Shown here one piece after another: positions 1 through 13,687 of a DNA stretch of 64,000 nt (positions are counted from its first letter, which is position 1; each line of letters begins with the position of its first letter). The translations under genes and the position numbers were made by a program. The stretch comes from Epiperipatus broadwayi (lineage: Eukaryota > Onychophora > Udeonychophora > Euonychophora > Peripatidae), in contig JAQFVV010006311.1 in assembly GCA_028023455.1 (NCBI GenBank), forward strand, positions 3,623,490 through 3,687,489, written 5' to 3'. A model generated the notes under the pieces. It was not told the origin of the DNA. It searched no databases and worked only from the letters and a program-made list of their open reading frames with translations.

Positions 1-1114
1 TTTTAGGTTCAACCATCTCCATTATTACCTACTTTGTATATGATTCTACATTAACTACATTGATTAATAATATTTAAAGAGTGTCATTCAAAGTTACTTG
101 TACAGTAAAATTGTGACCCATATGTGCTGGATTAATCCATTTTTATCTGAAAATATTTGTAAATCTTTTTACTTCCAATAAGAACCTAATTTTTCTTATA
201 AAATTTTTATTTGGTATATCTTAGTCATAATGAGTTCTAAATTTTTTGTATTGCAATGCAAACTATAATTTGGGCCTATCATATGACATAATTTTCTTGT
301 TTCTCTATTGAATTCATTTTAATGAATTTCGTATAATAATAATAATAATATTTTTTTAAATCTATAAAGTCATAAATGAATTACAACCATTACTATATTA
401 TATTTCAACTTTTTTAAATATCAATTTTGTCTTGCATACACTGGAAATTAAAAGAATTAAGATTGCAAGAATATTTGACTATATATATTATCAACACTGT
501 CTATAGGATATCTAATTTAACATTTGATTACTTTTTTTTAATAAGTACTTATTATTATATAAATTAGAATCTCTAGTAAAAAAACAAAAAAGAAAGACTT
601 AAAAGCTTAGAGTTTTTGGATAGTAAATAACTGACACAATACTACATTTAAATAAGTTACATAATCTCACTATACCACCTCTTAGCATTTTTTTTTATAA
701 AAACGTTAGAGAATATAAAATGAATGGCAGGCATAGATTATTTCTATATATTAACTAAGTATAACAAGTCATTTTTTTTCCATTGTGATAATATATAAAA
801 TGAAGTGAGAACATTAAGCATTTGCCAATGAATTACATTTTTGTAATTAAATAATTAATGCTTGTATAATTTTGAACAAAATAAAGAAAATTACAATTTA
901 ATCTATAGATGACAAAAATAGTTTATTATCAATACTTTAAAATATATTAATGCTTATTACTATTTATTTATAGTCTAAAGATTATATTGCTTTCAAACCA
1001 GATGTACACTTAAACCTTTTTAAGTTAAAATGCCAAATGGTATCATTAATATAACTTTAGTCATTTTTTTCTTTTTATGAGTAATATTATTAAATATAAT
1101 TAACATTTTTTACT
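1..1114. other. AT-rich stretch, nothing recognised
   Basis: This stretch is very AT-rich, with short homopolymer and (TA)n tracts. No reading frame, RNA gene or repeat structure was recognised on either strand. Confidence 0.6.
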
Positions 1115-1261
1115 TCAAACATATGTGCAACAGCATCCAAAATAGTTAAATGTCTCTTCCCCACAATAGATAAATGCCCCATCTACACAACGCATTTTGG
1201 ATAAATTAGCACTCTTCATTTGGTGCAGAAAGAGACTCTCACATGCTTTCATTATCTTCAT
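1115..1261 (-). other. Short cysteine-rich reading frame, possible terminal exon fragment
   Basis: A 48-codon minus-strand frame ends in TGA at 1115-1117. Its second half is cysteine-rich: it contains RCVDGAFIYCGEETF followed by GCCCTYV. The DG-x-YCG-[DE]-x-x-F core loosely resembles the DGTYCGDREF core of the putative metalloprotease exon at 17258-17360 on the same strand, so this could be a 3' exon of the same gene. Against this, no convincing polypyrimidine acceptor precedes it, and a second frame through the same bases (containing GKRHLTILDAVAHMF) is equally open. No domain is recognised. Treat it as a coding-like island of unknown status rather than a gene call. Confidence 0.2.
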
Positions 1262-2781
1262 TTTATTTTTATAAATATCAAATTACTGCAAGTTAATATA
1301 AAAGTGCCAATGGTTTTGCCCTCATACATTGCCAAATTTTTCTTAGATAAATATAATAGCCATTATTATTAATCAATAATTTGGTTAAAGATTATATAAC
1401 TTTTAATTAAGATATACAGTTTAAATTTTTATTTAGATTAATATATTCATTTTAATAAGTACATTAATATAGTATTAGTAATATATTTCCACCCTATTTT
1501 CACCATATATGTGTGTGGAGAAATAAAAGTTTTAAATATATTTAATGATAATATAATTGAGGGGAAAAAAGAGGAAATTGGATATACCATCTGATAATAT
1601 TTAATAATAATAGATAAAATAATCTTTAATTAAGTTTAAAATGTATAACTGGACTAACAATGTTATGATACTCTTTAACCTGATAAATGTTTGTTAATAA
1701 TAACTAGTATATCCATTTAAAGAGTACTTTGGTATCTGTGTGAGAGTAAGACATTTGACATTTATAGATTAATTTGTAATAATTTAATAATGATATAAAG
1801 TAGTGACTAAAGATGATGAAAATACGAGAGTTTATGTTTGAAGTAGGTGGATAGTAAAATAAATGTTTTTTTTTTTAATTGTCAAATTAAATTATTTGTA
1901 ATGAAATTATTTTTATAAATATGTTAAAACGCTTTTAATTAAAAAAAAAAACTATTACCTTTACATTCTGATATGTTATAAGGAAATCCGTGGCAACCAT
2001 ATTTCTACAAAATAACAATAGATAAAATGCAATTTCTATATAGTTAGAGAGACATATATGCTATAATTTGTAATGCAATTTTCTTCAGAATCAAAGCAGT
2101 TATACAATGAATAAAGTAGTATAATTTTCATTCATTGTATCCTAGGCTTTAACACCTAAAGGATATTACATTATATATATATATCAAGCAAAAATGTAAA
2201 TGAGTAACAGATGAGAATGCTTCCAAAGAAACTAAAAGTTCTTTCGAATTTTTAATCTTAATAAATTTAGTTATATATATATTGTACTCTCACTATCCGG
2301 AAATATAATAATAGGAAAATAAGACTAGCTCAGATAAAATGATTATGCTCGGCTAAAATACATATAATCAATAGCAAAAATATCCTATGATACTCTCTAT
2401 TATTAAACTAGCTCTAACTGATTGATAAATAATAAATGGTTCAGTTTTATAAAATTAAATAAATAAAATATTAATAAATCATGAGACAATGAAGTGAAGT
2501 ACAAGCAGTAAAAAATTACATTGAGCCAATATCCCATAGGATACCATCACAATGGCATAAGAATACTATCCCCCCTTATTATTTCAAATAATAATAAATT
2601 CATAGCATTCTTACGACTTTAAAATAATAATCAATTTAATATAGTTTTAATAAATAAATCCTAATCTATTAAATTAATATAATTATAATTATCTCAGGTT
2701 TTTTTTAAATAACTCTAATCAATTTATAATCTTCTGTAGTCAAGTATGATAAGGGATTTTGTATCACCCAACTACACCTAA
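1262..2781. other. AT-rich stretch, nothing recognised
   Basis: Low-complexity AT-rich DNA with scattered poly-A/T runs. I see no exon, RNA gene or transposon end here. Confidence 0.55.
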
Positions 2782-2985
<204 letters not shown>

Positions 2986-3038
2986 CTTCAATGAATAATT
3001 ACCAATCTTATCTACTGTTCGATGTTATGGTAACTATC

Positions 3039-3076
<38 letters not shown>

Positions 3077-3216
3077 TAAGTAATATAATATAATCTTTTC
3101 ATTCTTATGCAGCATCTTAAATAGAATGTGTGGTATAATCTAATAATTTGAGAATGTGTGGCAACAAATGACGTTATAATTTTATGCAATAAATTATATA
3201 ATTAATTATGGCCATT

Positions 3217-3584
<368 letters not shown>

Positions 3585-3912
3585 TTCAGTTCAATTCAAT
3601 TCATTTTATTTACCGTACAAAACTACAGCATAAAGCCAATTACAGTATTGCACCATAACAAATATATAAATACATAAATGAGTTTAAATGACAAATTATT
3701 AATATAAGTATGTGCCATATTTTAATAAAAGATAATTAACACATTTAAAAATCTAAAGTAAAATTAAACATCAGCATATAAACAATTATTATTAAGACAT
3801 TAATAATAACAAATAAATAAAAGGGATAAATATAAAACACATAACAAAATAATAAATAAAAAAACAATTTAACAAATATATATATATAATAAACAAAACC
3901 AAGTTAAACCAA

Positions 3913-6663
3913 TCAAATCTGGCATTTAAATTTAATAACATTACAAAATTGATTATAATCTAAATTGAAGTAATTAATATTACTACAAATCTGATTATAT
4001 AAAGATGGTAGCCTAAATAAAGGAGAAAATCTAAGAACATTGGAATGACAAGTTTTAATGTAACAAACAGAAGCTGACCGAGTATCATGCACATGAGATC
4101 TAATTATAACAGTAGAAATTGTGTTAGATAAAAGAACTATTTTATTAACAAGTTTATAAAGATATTTAAGATCTCTATATTGTCTTCTAGAAGAAAGATG
4201 AACAACAATTTTATTTCCCAAAGAAACATATTTAGAAAACTTATTAGAGACTGATTGTAATAAATTACATCCCTGTTTAGAGCTAGGATTCCAAATGACT
4301 GAACAATATTCAGTGATGGGAAGAACCAATGATAAAAATAATTTAAATTTTGTATCACTACTGAAATGATAACCAAACCTTAGAATAGTACCTACAATTT
4401 TTAAAGCCTTACCAATAATCATTTCCAAATGAGGAAGAAAGGATCCATTACTAGAAAATATAACTCCCAAATCTTTTTGGGATTCAACGGAAGCAATTTT
4501 GTGAGAATTAATAAAATAAGAAAAATGCAAAACTTCAGATTTTTTAGAATACGAGACTAAGGAACATTTACTGAAATTAACAGTCATATTATTTAGATCA
4601 CACCAAGCACTAAAATTATCTATATCCTTTTGAAGAAGAGTGCAATCAAACACAGATGTGATTCTTCTAAAGATTTTACAGTCATCTGCATAGCACAAAA
4701 GATAAGAAGATTTTAAGCAATCCTTAAGGTCATTCATATAAATGTTAAAAAGCATAGGTGCTAAAATACTACCCTGAGGAACTCCCAAATTACATTTAAA
4801 ATTAGATGAAATAGTATTATTAAATTTAATATATGCAGTACGACCATGAAGAAAGGATTGAAACCAATAAACAAGCTTAGTAGAAAAACCCATTTGATAT
4901 AATTTGTGAAGAAGAATACTGCGGTCTACATTATCAAAAGCTTTTGATAAATCAAAATAAATAACATCAAGTCTCTGCTGGTCCTCAATTGCATGAGCTA
5001 TATGATCATAAATTGTTAGCAAATTAGTTTTTACAGATCTATTAGGTATAAAACCATGCTGTGAAGAAGAAATGAGCTTACTAACATCTAAAATAATTTT
5101 ATTATAAACACATCTCTCAAAAATTCTAGCAATAGTATGTAAAACAGAAATAGGTTTATAGTTATTAACACAATCACGTGAACCATTCTTAAAAATTGGG
5201 ACCATTTTGGCACACTTAATCACATTAGGAAAAACACAAGAATTCAGTGATAAATTAAAAATAAATGCAAGAGGTACTGCAATAAATTCAGCTAGCCCTT
5301 TGTAAATAAAAGAAGGAATATTATCATTTCCCAAACTAGAATGAATTTTAAGTCACTTAATAGCCATAACAACATCATCCTTAGAAATATGGTCAATCAT
5401 ACAATGAACAGTTGAAGAATTACAAAGTAATGCAATATTTGAAGATATTGCATCATGTGATGAATATACATCAGCAAAATGTTTTGAAAAGTCATTTGCA
5501 CTTAAGGTGAAACCATGAGTAGCTTGAACCCTTTTTCTACCCAAACCAGACTTTTTAATGAAATCCCAAAATTCTTTAGGGTTAGATGAAATATTAACCT
5601 CAATTTTTCTAATATAATTCTTCAAATCTCTTTTATAAACATGCTTCACCAATCTTCTGAAATTAACAAAATTATTATAAAAAAAGATATTCTGTGTTTG
5701 AAAATAAAGTCTACGATGATAAGACTTCCTTTTAATAATTTTAATAAGATCGCATGAAAACCAACGAGGAAAACCCTTATAAAAAGGTCGCTTATTGGGA
5801 ATATACAAATCAATAAAACTATTAAGAATCTTTAAAAACCCATCCAAGCAATGATTTACATCATTAAAAGAATACAAAAAATTCCAATTAACTTTAGAAA
5901 AGTTTCTACAAAAATCAACATAATTACCCTTCCCATAATCCTTTCTTGAAATATTAGAAAAATTAATCTTTGAGTGACAAACGTTAATATAAAACTCAAA
6001 AGGTGGATGATGAGCATCAATAGGAAAATTAACAGAGACAACTTGAAAATTACTAACTACTGTTGAATTACATAAAATATAATCCAAAGTACGATGAGAG
6101 GAATTAACAAATGGGTTATATTGCTTAAGTCCTAAAAATTTACAGAACTGTAACATTCTAGAAGCTTTAGAAGACAAAAAAGAAAAGTGTGTAGTAATTC
6201 TACCCTGATATAAATCTGGAATATTTAAATCCCCAGTAATAATAACATTATCATAGCCAATCAGAAAATCTTCAAGAGATGTCAAAAAATAATCAAACTC
6301 CAACAATGACAAAGTGGGTTTGAGGTAAACATTACCTAAAATAAATTTAAAATTGTGATTTAAAGTAATTTCACACCATGTAGATTCACAAAAAGAAGAA
6401 GAAAAAGAAAGTTCTTTATAAAAAACATCTTTATGAAGAGCAATCAGAGTACCACCACCTCGAGAAATATTATCCATAGATCTGTCAGTTCGCAAAATAC
6501 TGAATCTATCATCAAGAAAAGAACAATCAGGAAATTGTTGATTCAACCAAGTTTCTGTAAGTAAAATAAGATCAAAATGTTCTGTTTCAAAAAATTGTTT
6601 AATTTGAACACATTTAGTTCTCATACCTCTGACATTCATGTAAAAACAAGAAAGGCCTACCAT
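3913..6663 (-). pseudogene. LINE ORF2: AP-like endonuclease and reverse transcriptase, one in-frame stop
   Basis: ORF2 makes the nick and copies the element RNA into the target. The ATG at 6663 gives a protein beginning MVGLSCFYMNVRGMR, the usual start of an exonuclease-endonuclease-phosphatase domain. Endonuclease motifs follow in order: LLTETWLN (catalytic Glu), GGGTLIAL, GDLNIPD, SHRTLDYILC and DAHHPPF (the usual SDH-type end). The RT follows with FDLSKAFDNVD (motif A), GVPQGSILAPMLF (motif B) and CYADDCKIF (motif C, YADD). The frame has 917 codons including the stop at 3913. A single TGA at 5350-5352 separates the endonuclease and RT halves, and the frame continues without shift on both sides. 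All catalytic motifs remain, so only this stop visibly disables it. Confidence 0.93.
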
Positions 6664-6794
6664 GTTACCCACAAAGATAATGGAAACAACACAAATAAAA
6701 CCAAAAAGAGAAGAAAAAAAAGTGATAAAGAAAAAATAAATAAATAAAAATAAATAAATAAAATAAAATAGATAGTAAAACAAAATAAATTCTC

Positions 6795-7790
6795 TTAAAA
6801 CCTTAGAGAACTAGCCAGATATCCATAAAAAAAAGAAATGGAAGCACTGCAAGGCCATAAATTGGGGGATATTATTTCATTATGTTTATGTGCAGAAACA
6901 GAAACATAAAAGCAAGAAGACTTAGAATTATTCATATTAACTTTATGACCAACAATACTAGTTTGTAAATTATTTTCAAGAAATACTGTAATATCTTTTG
7001 AACTGAGATTTACTTGCATATTAGAAAGAAAATATCTATTATAAGTTATATTAGTATTAGAATAAACATCAGCAAAATTAGATTTATTAAATCCATCAGA
7101 TATATTAGTTTTATTAGTCCTTGAAAAAGCATTTTTACTAGAAGATAAAGAGGAGTATCCAGAATGATTTATCCAATAGTTACTATTTGAATGAAAGTCA
7201 AGTGAATGTGATCTATAGGCTGGAATGAATTTGGGAGCAATATCTGGATAATTAAGAATTTTATGTCTAACAGACTTAGAATAAACATTAGCAAAATTAG
7301 ATTTATTAAATCCATCAGAAATATTAATTTTTTTAGTTCTTGAAAAGTCATTTTTACTAGAAAATAAAGAAGAGTATCCAGAATGATTTATCCAATAGTT
7401 ACTATTTGAATGAAAGTTAAGTGAATGTGATCTATAAGCTGGAATAAATTTGGGAGCATTAGCTGGATAATTAAGAATTTTATGACTAATAGACTTTAGG
7501 GAAGATAAATTAACAGGAAGATCTCCATTATATCTTTTATCCATAAAAGAAGCACTCTGTAAATTATGAGCTGGAATGACTTTAGGAACTGCAGCCGGAT
7601 CATTTAGTATTTTAGATTTCACAGACTTTAAAGAAGATAAAGTAACAGGAAAAACTCCGTTATCTCTTTTCCCCACTATTAACATTTTTACCAAGATCTT
7701 CAAGGCAATTGGATGAAGATGAACATACAATGTTACCACCTTCAATAGCAGAGGAATAATCTCCAGGAATAGAACTAAAAATTTGATCAG
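6795..7790 (-). pseudogene. LINE ORF1 with internal tandem modules, frameshifted
   Basis: ORF1 lies just upstream of ORF2 and ends at 6795. I recognise no zinc knuckle or RRM, so the ORF1 type is unknown. The most obvious feature is an in-frame 219-bp (73-residue) tandem duplication: the segment around 7061-7260 is repeated with about 95% identity around 7280-7480. Each copy carries SNSNYWINHSGYSSL, and HKILNYP-x(2)-APKFIPAYRSHS precedes each. An older, divergent copy of the same module lies nearer the N-terminus (KILNDPAAVPKVIPAH). At about 7670, a GGGG/AAAA run marks a one-base frameshift: the upstream part (SSIPGDYSSAIEGG, SSSSNCLEDLG) continues in a different frame. The upstream His and Ile runs come from the microsatellite. 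Serine and asparagine are abundant. Confidence 0.75.
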
Positions 7791-7812
7791 GATGATGATG
7801 ATGATGATAATG

Positions 7813-7901
<89 letters not shown>
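7791..7901. repeat. (GAT)n/(AAT)n microsatellite at LINE 5' end
   Basis: A short GAT run merges into about 30 AAT units. It abuts the 5' end of the LINE and has the same strand phase as the (TAA)n at the LINE 3' end. Confidence 0.95.
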
Positions 7902-7902
<1 letters not shown>

Positions 7903-8215
7903 TTTCTCAAATATATATTATATTCTGAAGCAAGGTGATTTCTTAAGTAAATAATTATATTTGTACTGTGCAAATATTATATTTCTTTGGTATCTGACGA
8001 TCATGTATTTGTAATAGTGAATAATCAATACAACACAAAATTTTATAAAACAAGTTTAACAAAATTTATATAGACTTTTAACAAAAAAAAACTATATACA
8101 TATTTATAGTTAAATTTTAGATAAATTACATATTTCCTCATTAAAAAATAAAATAAAAAATCCATAAGTAAATAAACCTTTACTCCGACTTATAAACTTT
8201 TGCACATTTATTTAA

Positions 8216-8260
<45 letters not shown>

Positions 8261-8261
8261 T
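8216..8261. repeat. (AAT)n microsatellite
   Basis: About 15 uninterrupted AAT units in otherwise unassigned AT-rich DNA. The stretch between 7902 and 8215 holds nothing I recognise. Confidence 0.95.
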
Positions 8262-10627
8262 ATGAATTCACATATGTAGTTGAACATAATATTCATTAAT
8301 TGACATGTTTTTAAAATGTATAATTTTCGCAAGTATACACGAAAATATGAAAATATAAATTACTGAAGTTATATTCATTTTTTAAGATATATTCATAGAT
8401 TTTACAATAAACTAATCAAACTTCTACTATGATAGTGCTGATGTTATTTAAAAATATTTATCATGATTCGTTAAATAAATAAATTGACTTGAATAAAATA
8501 ATATGATTGACATACTTTTATATATCTTGTTTGACACTACTCTAATAAAAATTCCTATGGGTGTTCTAAAACATAAAATAATAGTCACAAAATATAAGTA
8601 CTCATTCCATTTTATGTTGTTTTTTATGGACGCTCTATTCTTTAAAAATATGCATTACCATGTATAATAAAAATATCCAAAATTATTCAAAAATCTCGTG
8701 AATAATTTATTATCGCTTATATATATTTTTATAATATATAAAATATGGAAATATTTATGATTCTTTATTATTATAGTTTGCATTTACTTTGAATCTAATT
8801 TGTATTTAACGTCAACATAAACCAAAGCAAGAAAAACCTATCTCATCTTCTTTCAAAATAATGATTCCACAATTCCAAAATTATTCATTATTTTCCTTCA
8901 TAAATACAGTTCTGTATGACGACGCAATAACTTTTGAAATTAAGATAGCAATACAATGCGTAGGCGTGAAGAACTAAATATAGTATAGACTCAATAGTAT
9001 AAATATATGGGATAATCTACATGGCAACAGTGCATATAAAGAGGCATGACTTCTTTGTCTAATGGTCTCAAATATAAAATAATGTCCAGGCTATTTATTC
9101 AGCTCATTCGAACATTAAAATACTTATTACTAAGAATAACACTGCCCATGGAAAATATATACAAGACACAGGGCTACTAATCTGTACTTGCATAATCTAC
9201 TAAGATAATAATAAGTTACTTTCTATTCCCCATAAATCCTACATATAAGCATCTTATTGGTTTCTTTTCATAATTCCAAGGACACTATCACTTTAAAATT
9301 TCATAATAGATTTATCAATCTACATCACAAAATTATCTAACATTATTCTAAATAATAAACGAGATTCACATATGACTTTAATAATCTAAAATTACTATAA
9401 CAAAAAAAGGTTTATTCACTTTCAACATTCAGCAATAAAAATACAAATGATTTCATTTTCAGATATTAAAATCAATATTTTAACACATTTTAAAAATAGA
9501 GTTCCTCCACTGAAGAATCATATAAATTATATGTATCAGTAAAATTATATATTACATTAGTAATATAAAAGAAAAGTATGTATATCTTTAAAAAAAATCC
9601 TAGCTCATATCTTTAGAATAGCAATAAAGTTTTATGTGCACACATATTTATACATTCATATGACAAGGTAATACTATAAAAATATTCCAAGCAATTTTTA
9701 AAAAAACAATAAAATATACATCATGTGAAATTATATATTTTACAAAGATTTACCTAGTGGTATTAAATAATAACACATTCAGCAACACTATCATGCTTAG
9801 AAAAATGTTTATAGAAAAACTTTACAAAAGAATTAAAATATTCCTTACAATATTAATTATGTTAGATCAATAAATATTTAAATGTAATGTTCCTACCTAG
9901 CACTAACAAAAACTTAATACTATAATTAGTAAAAAAAATAATAAACAAAACTATATTTACAAAAAAACTCCAACCCACCATAAAGTTCAAATAAAAAATA
10001 AAGTTCTTTTCTTCCTCCTAATATTTCTTCATTAAAAGTCCTTCATAGAAGCTTACTCCCAATGTTCATTGCTAAGACAACTACTGTTTAACACTTGAGA
10101 ACAAAACACAGAGCTCTTTTCCCCCTCAATGCATCAACTCATAAATGATAATAAAAAAAAGAAAAATGAAGTGAAGTCGAATTTTGTATTCAAAATATAT
10201 TTGTAGAATAATTATCAATCCTTTTATAAAAATCTAGAAAAATACAGTTTATTGTCTACAAGTTTCAAGAAAAATAATTATTAAATATGATATAACTTGG
10301 GAAATTTGTAAAATAATCTCTGGAGTTTGCCGTTCATTAGGATCCTACATGGGCTTTTCGATGCATCAGTTACAGCTATATGGATTCATGTGTACTTGTA
10401 TGGAAAATACACACTTTATATTCCATTTTTAAATATCATTTTTGTAATTTAAATAAAGTTATTATAAAGTTATTTTAGTCAGGATAATATTATTTTAATT
10501 GCCCATTGTTTTCCTTTTTGACAAATAATTCTAAAATCACTTTTTAGAATATTAAAAATAATTACAGTCTTTTCTTTTTCTAATGATGACTTGTCATATA
10601 AAATATATTCACAGTACTATTGGTTTT
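8262..10627. other. AT-rich stretch, nothing recognised
   Basis: No coding frame, transposon end or RNA gene was recognised. Slightly less AT-rich islands at about 8930-9230 and 10000-10130 have no open frame with recognisable motifs on either strand. Confidence 0.5.
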
Positions 10628-10984
10628 TTATATCTTTATCATTTCAAAGAAAAGTTTATAATAAACTTTTTTAAACAATATTTCCTTTTTAAAAATATTT
10701 ACTGCAACTCTTTTTTCAAAATATAGTTTTTTTAAAAAATATTGAACATTAAAAGTTTTTGCCATATAGCTTTTGCTCTTGAAATATATAGGATATAATC
10801 CATTTAAAATACAAAATTCTCGAAGGATTTTTCTGTCTAATTTCCTTGTTAATTTCCAAAATATTAAAGTAAATAATGATATATCATTTTCCAATAATAT
10901 TTTTAGAATTGTACTTTTACTTGGTATCTGTACCTCCATCCTTAATTTTCTTGCATATATACTTATTTTTGGTATTAAATCCAT
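10628..10984 (-). pseudogene. Possible mariner/Tc1-like transposase N-terminal fragment
   Basis: The 118-codon minus-strand frame begins MDLIPKISIYARKLRMEV. The segment IPSKSTILKILLEND resembles the second helix-turn-helix of Tc1/mariner transposases (pattern: pro-x-S-T-hydrophobic-x-x-I-L), and the following KLTRKLDRKILREFC resembles the conserved stretch just before the catalytic domain (L-T-x-x-D-x-x-x-R-x-x-F-C). No DDE/DDD residues can be placed downstream; the C-terminal half is Lys/Phe/Ile-rich and looks decayed. The overlapping plus-strand frame at 10773-11039 is probably its shadow. Identification rests on two short motifs. A resemblance of CILNGLYP to a pescadillo motif was also considered and judged weaker. 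Confidence 0.35.
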
Positions 10985-11039
10985 AGCTCCTGTGAATCTG
11001 GCTCAAGCTTTAATGGAAATACTTGATAGGGAATTTTAG

Positions 11040-12214
11040 AGATTTAACAATGCATAGTTTTAGCTTAATAAATTAAAATCCTTAATTCTTTTAAAATAAT
11101 AATTTTAAGTAATAAACTTGATGATACTTTGATAATAATACTGATAATAAAAAAAATATTAAGAGAGTTACTTAGTTATTAAACACCTATTTGTCACCAG
11201 AAAAAATGAAAACATTTATTTTTATAGTAAATTGAACTGATAATTTAATTGGCTATTAGATCTTCAACTGCTGATCTAATTTACATATTAGTCAAGCAAG
11301 ATTGCACAATTAAAAATTAAAAATAAAAATCATGACTCATTTTTAAAATATTAGATATTATATTATTTGATTCTAAATTAATTTTATATGTTTATTTAAA
11401 CAAACTAAACACTTTACCATAACATTTTAAAAATAATACTTTATTAATTTATCCAATATTTATTTTTAATATATTTATTTTAAAAATCTAATTTTATTAG
11501 CTACATTTGTTTTTTAAAACTACCAATTAAATAATTGTTATAACATTTAGGTTTTATCTTATGATATAACAAATGTTTCAATTTTTTAATAATTCTAAAG
11601 CAATTTTGAAACTATCTTGAGAAAACTTGTAAGCACAAAGTAGAGTACTTGTGTCACATGACTTACAAACCCAGACAATGTAACAATTTTTAATTGCTGT
11701 CTGATATAACAGAAATAAATATTTAATTACAAGAATATTATATTAAATAAATAGTAGTATAATAATAGAATTTGGAATAATAATTTTGATATTATTAAAT
11801 TAAACACATCTGCTCATCACAAAATATTATATTTAAATAAATAATTTATAATACAAATATTAAATATAACTTTTTATTTTAAAATACACTAATTTATTTA
11901 ATTTTAAGTCATTATTTTAAAATTAGCTTTTAGCACATTTTAAAGAAGACTTTTAATATATTATTTTATTATGGCCAGTTTTCCCAACCATACAAAAATC
12001 ATACTGTTTAGCTTTACTTTATTATTTTAACATATATTTACTACTTTTATTTTACTTTAACAAAGCATTTTAAAACATAACCAACATTATATAGTAGTTA
12101 TGCCATTCAAAATATATCCTTAATTTAATTTTTTTTAAAAATTGACTCAGTGAATCTATTTGGACCTAATCAAAAGGGTACAATATATATGGGTGTGTGT
12201 GAGCGTAAATCATA
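11040..12214. other. AT-rich stretch, nothing recognised
   Basis: Very AT-rich, with no recognisable coding, repeat structure or RNA gene. Confidence 0.55.
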
Positions 12215-12735
12215 TAACAGCCAATGCTTGAATAAACCAATCTGTTGACAAGTCCATATTCTAATTGGATAATAAATGAATTAACTTATTAATATTTAAA
12301 CTTAAATAGATAAGGATTGAAAGCAAATGCAGAAAACAGATTGAGAGTAAAATTATCTAGAGGTTTCAAGTAAACATCATTCAATAGGTCAGATTAATAA
12401 GTAATATTTTTATAACTTTTTAAACTATAAACTAATGATAAATACAGTAAATCATTAATTCTAACAGGCTAACTGGTTATATGTTTATCACATTATCTGA
12501 GCAAATGCTTAAATAAATCATTAGAAAATATTAATAATATGTTGTTAAAACGATACTTAAATTGGATAATAAATTAATTTACTTATTACCAGATCTAAGA
12601 TTTTAAACACACTGGAATGAGAACAAATGATTGAAGGACAATGGCATTAAAACTGCATAAAAGTTTAATTAAATTTAATTCAACAGATCAATGTAAGCAT
12701 TTTGAAGGCAAATTAATAAGTAATAAATATCTTGG
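12215..12735. repeat. ~300-bp tandem duplication (two diverged units)
   Basis: Landmarks recur in the same order about 280-320 bp apart: TGCTTRAATAAAYCA near 12226 and 12506, AATTGGATAATAAA near 12263 and 12560, and AATTAATAAGTAATA near 12392 and 12711. The units differ by many substitutions and small indels, so the duplication is old. No coding is seen in either unit. Confidence 0.7.
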
Positions 12736-13450
12736 TAGTATTTTAATTTTAATCTGTTTCAGTCATTTGGATTGTCTCATAACTACTTCAGATTTTAGAC
12801 ACTGACAGTAAGTGACTTCATTTGTTATATGGGTGTGGCCTTGGCAATATATTGCTGATAATTTGTTGATTTATTTAATATTGGATGTGGAATGGTAATT
12901 TGCTTATAAATATCAATTAACTGTTGACATTTACTTTACCATACATATATATATGTTTACCTATTAACATAACATGTATGTATCATCATATATGTACCTA
13001 GTCAGCTCATAGATATTTGTTTGTAGCCACTACATACACATTCCTTGTTACAATAACCAAAGGCACCACTTATTAGATTAATATTTTATTTTATAATGGG
13101 ATACTGTTTTACTAAACTTAATTATAAGCAATTAGTCAAAAAATCATACAGTAAGGAAGATTTATAACCAATGAGCAGCAGCTATTTTCTATTCCTATAA
13201 GCATTCCATTACCATGTGAATCTTAATTACTAAATTGGTATTTACCCATAAACGCTAGTTAATTTTTATTACAAGAATCATAATATAATTTGCACATGCA
13301 CACACAGATAATAAATAAGTCAAAAAATTTGACAAACTTTTAGAATAAGATGGAGATGATAATTTAAAAAATTAATAATTTAACAATAATAGTTACAATA
13401 ATATCCCAATTAGTACACCTTCACTTGCAGAACATTTTCCTTTTTACACC
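12736..13450. other. AT-rich stretch, nothing recognised
   Basis: No gene, transposon end or RNA feature was recognised between the tandem duplication and the microsatellite at 13451. Confidence 0.5.
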
Positions 13451-13533
<83 letters not shown>

Positions 13534-13555
13534 TGATGATGATGATGATGATGAT
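13451..13555. repeat. (AAT)n-(GAT)n microsatellite
   Basis: About 27 AAT units pass into about eight GAT units. The AAT-to-GAT change is the same two-phase pattern seen at the 5' edge of the LINE at 7791-7901. Confidence 0.95.
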
Positions 13556-13687
13556 TTAAAACCTCACAATCACAAATAAAAAAGTATATATAAACAAAAA
13601 ATCTCTTTTAGATACAAACCCATAAAACATTAACAAAGTAAAACAATAATATATAGACAATGACTAATATTACTGTATTTAAAAGTA

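Noticed and set aside
10628-10984. Pescadillo-like processed pseudogene (CILNGLYP)
   Set aside because: Only one short motif fits; the preceding helix-turn-helix-like segment fits a mariner-type transposase better.
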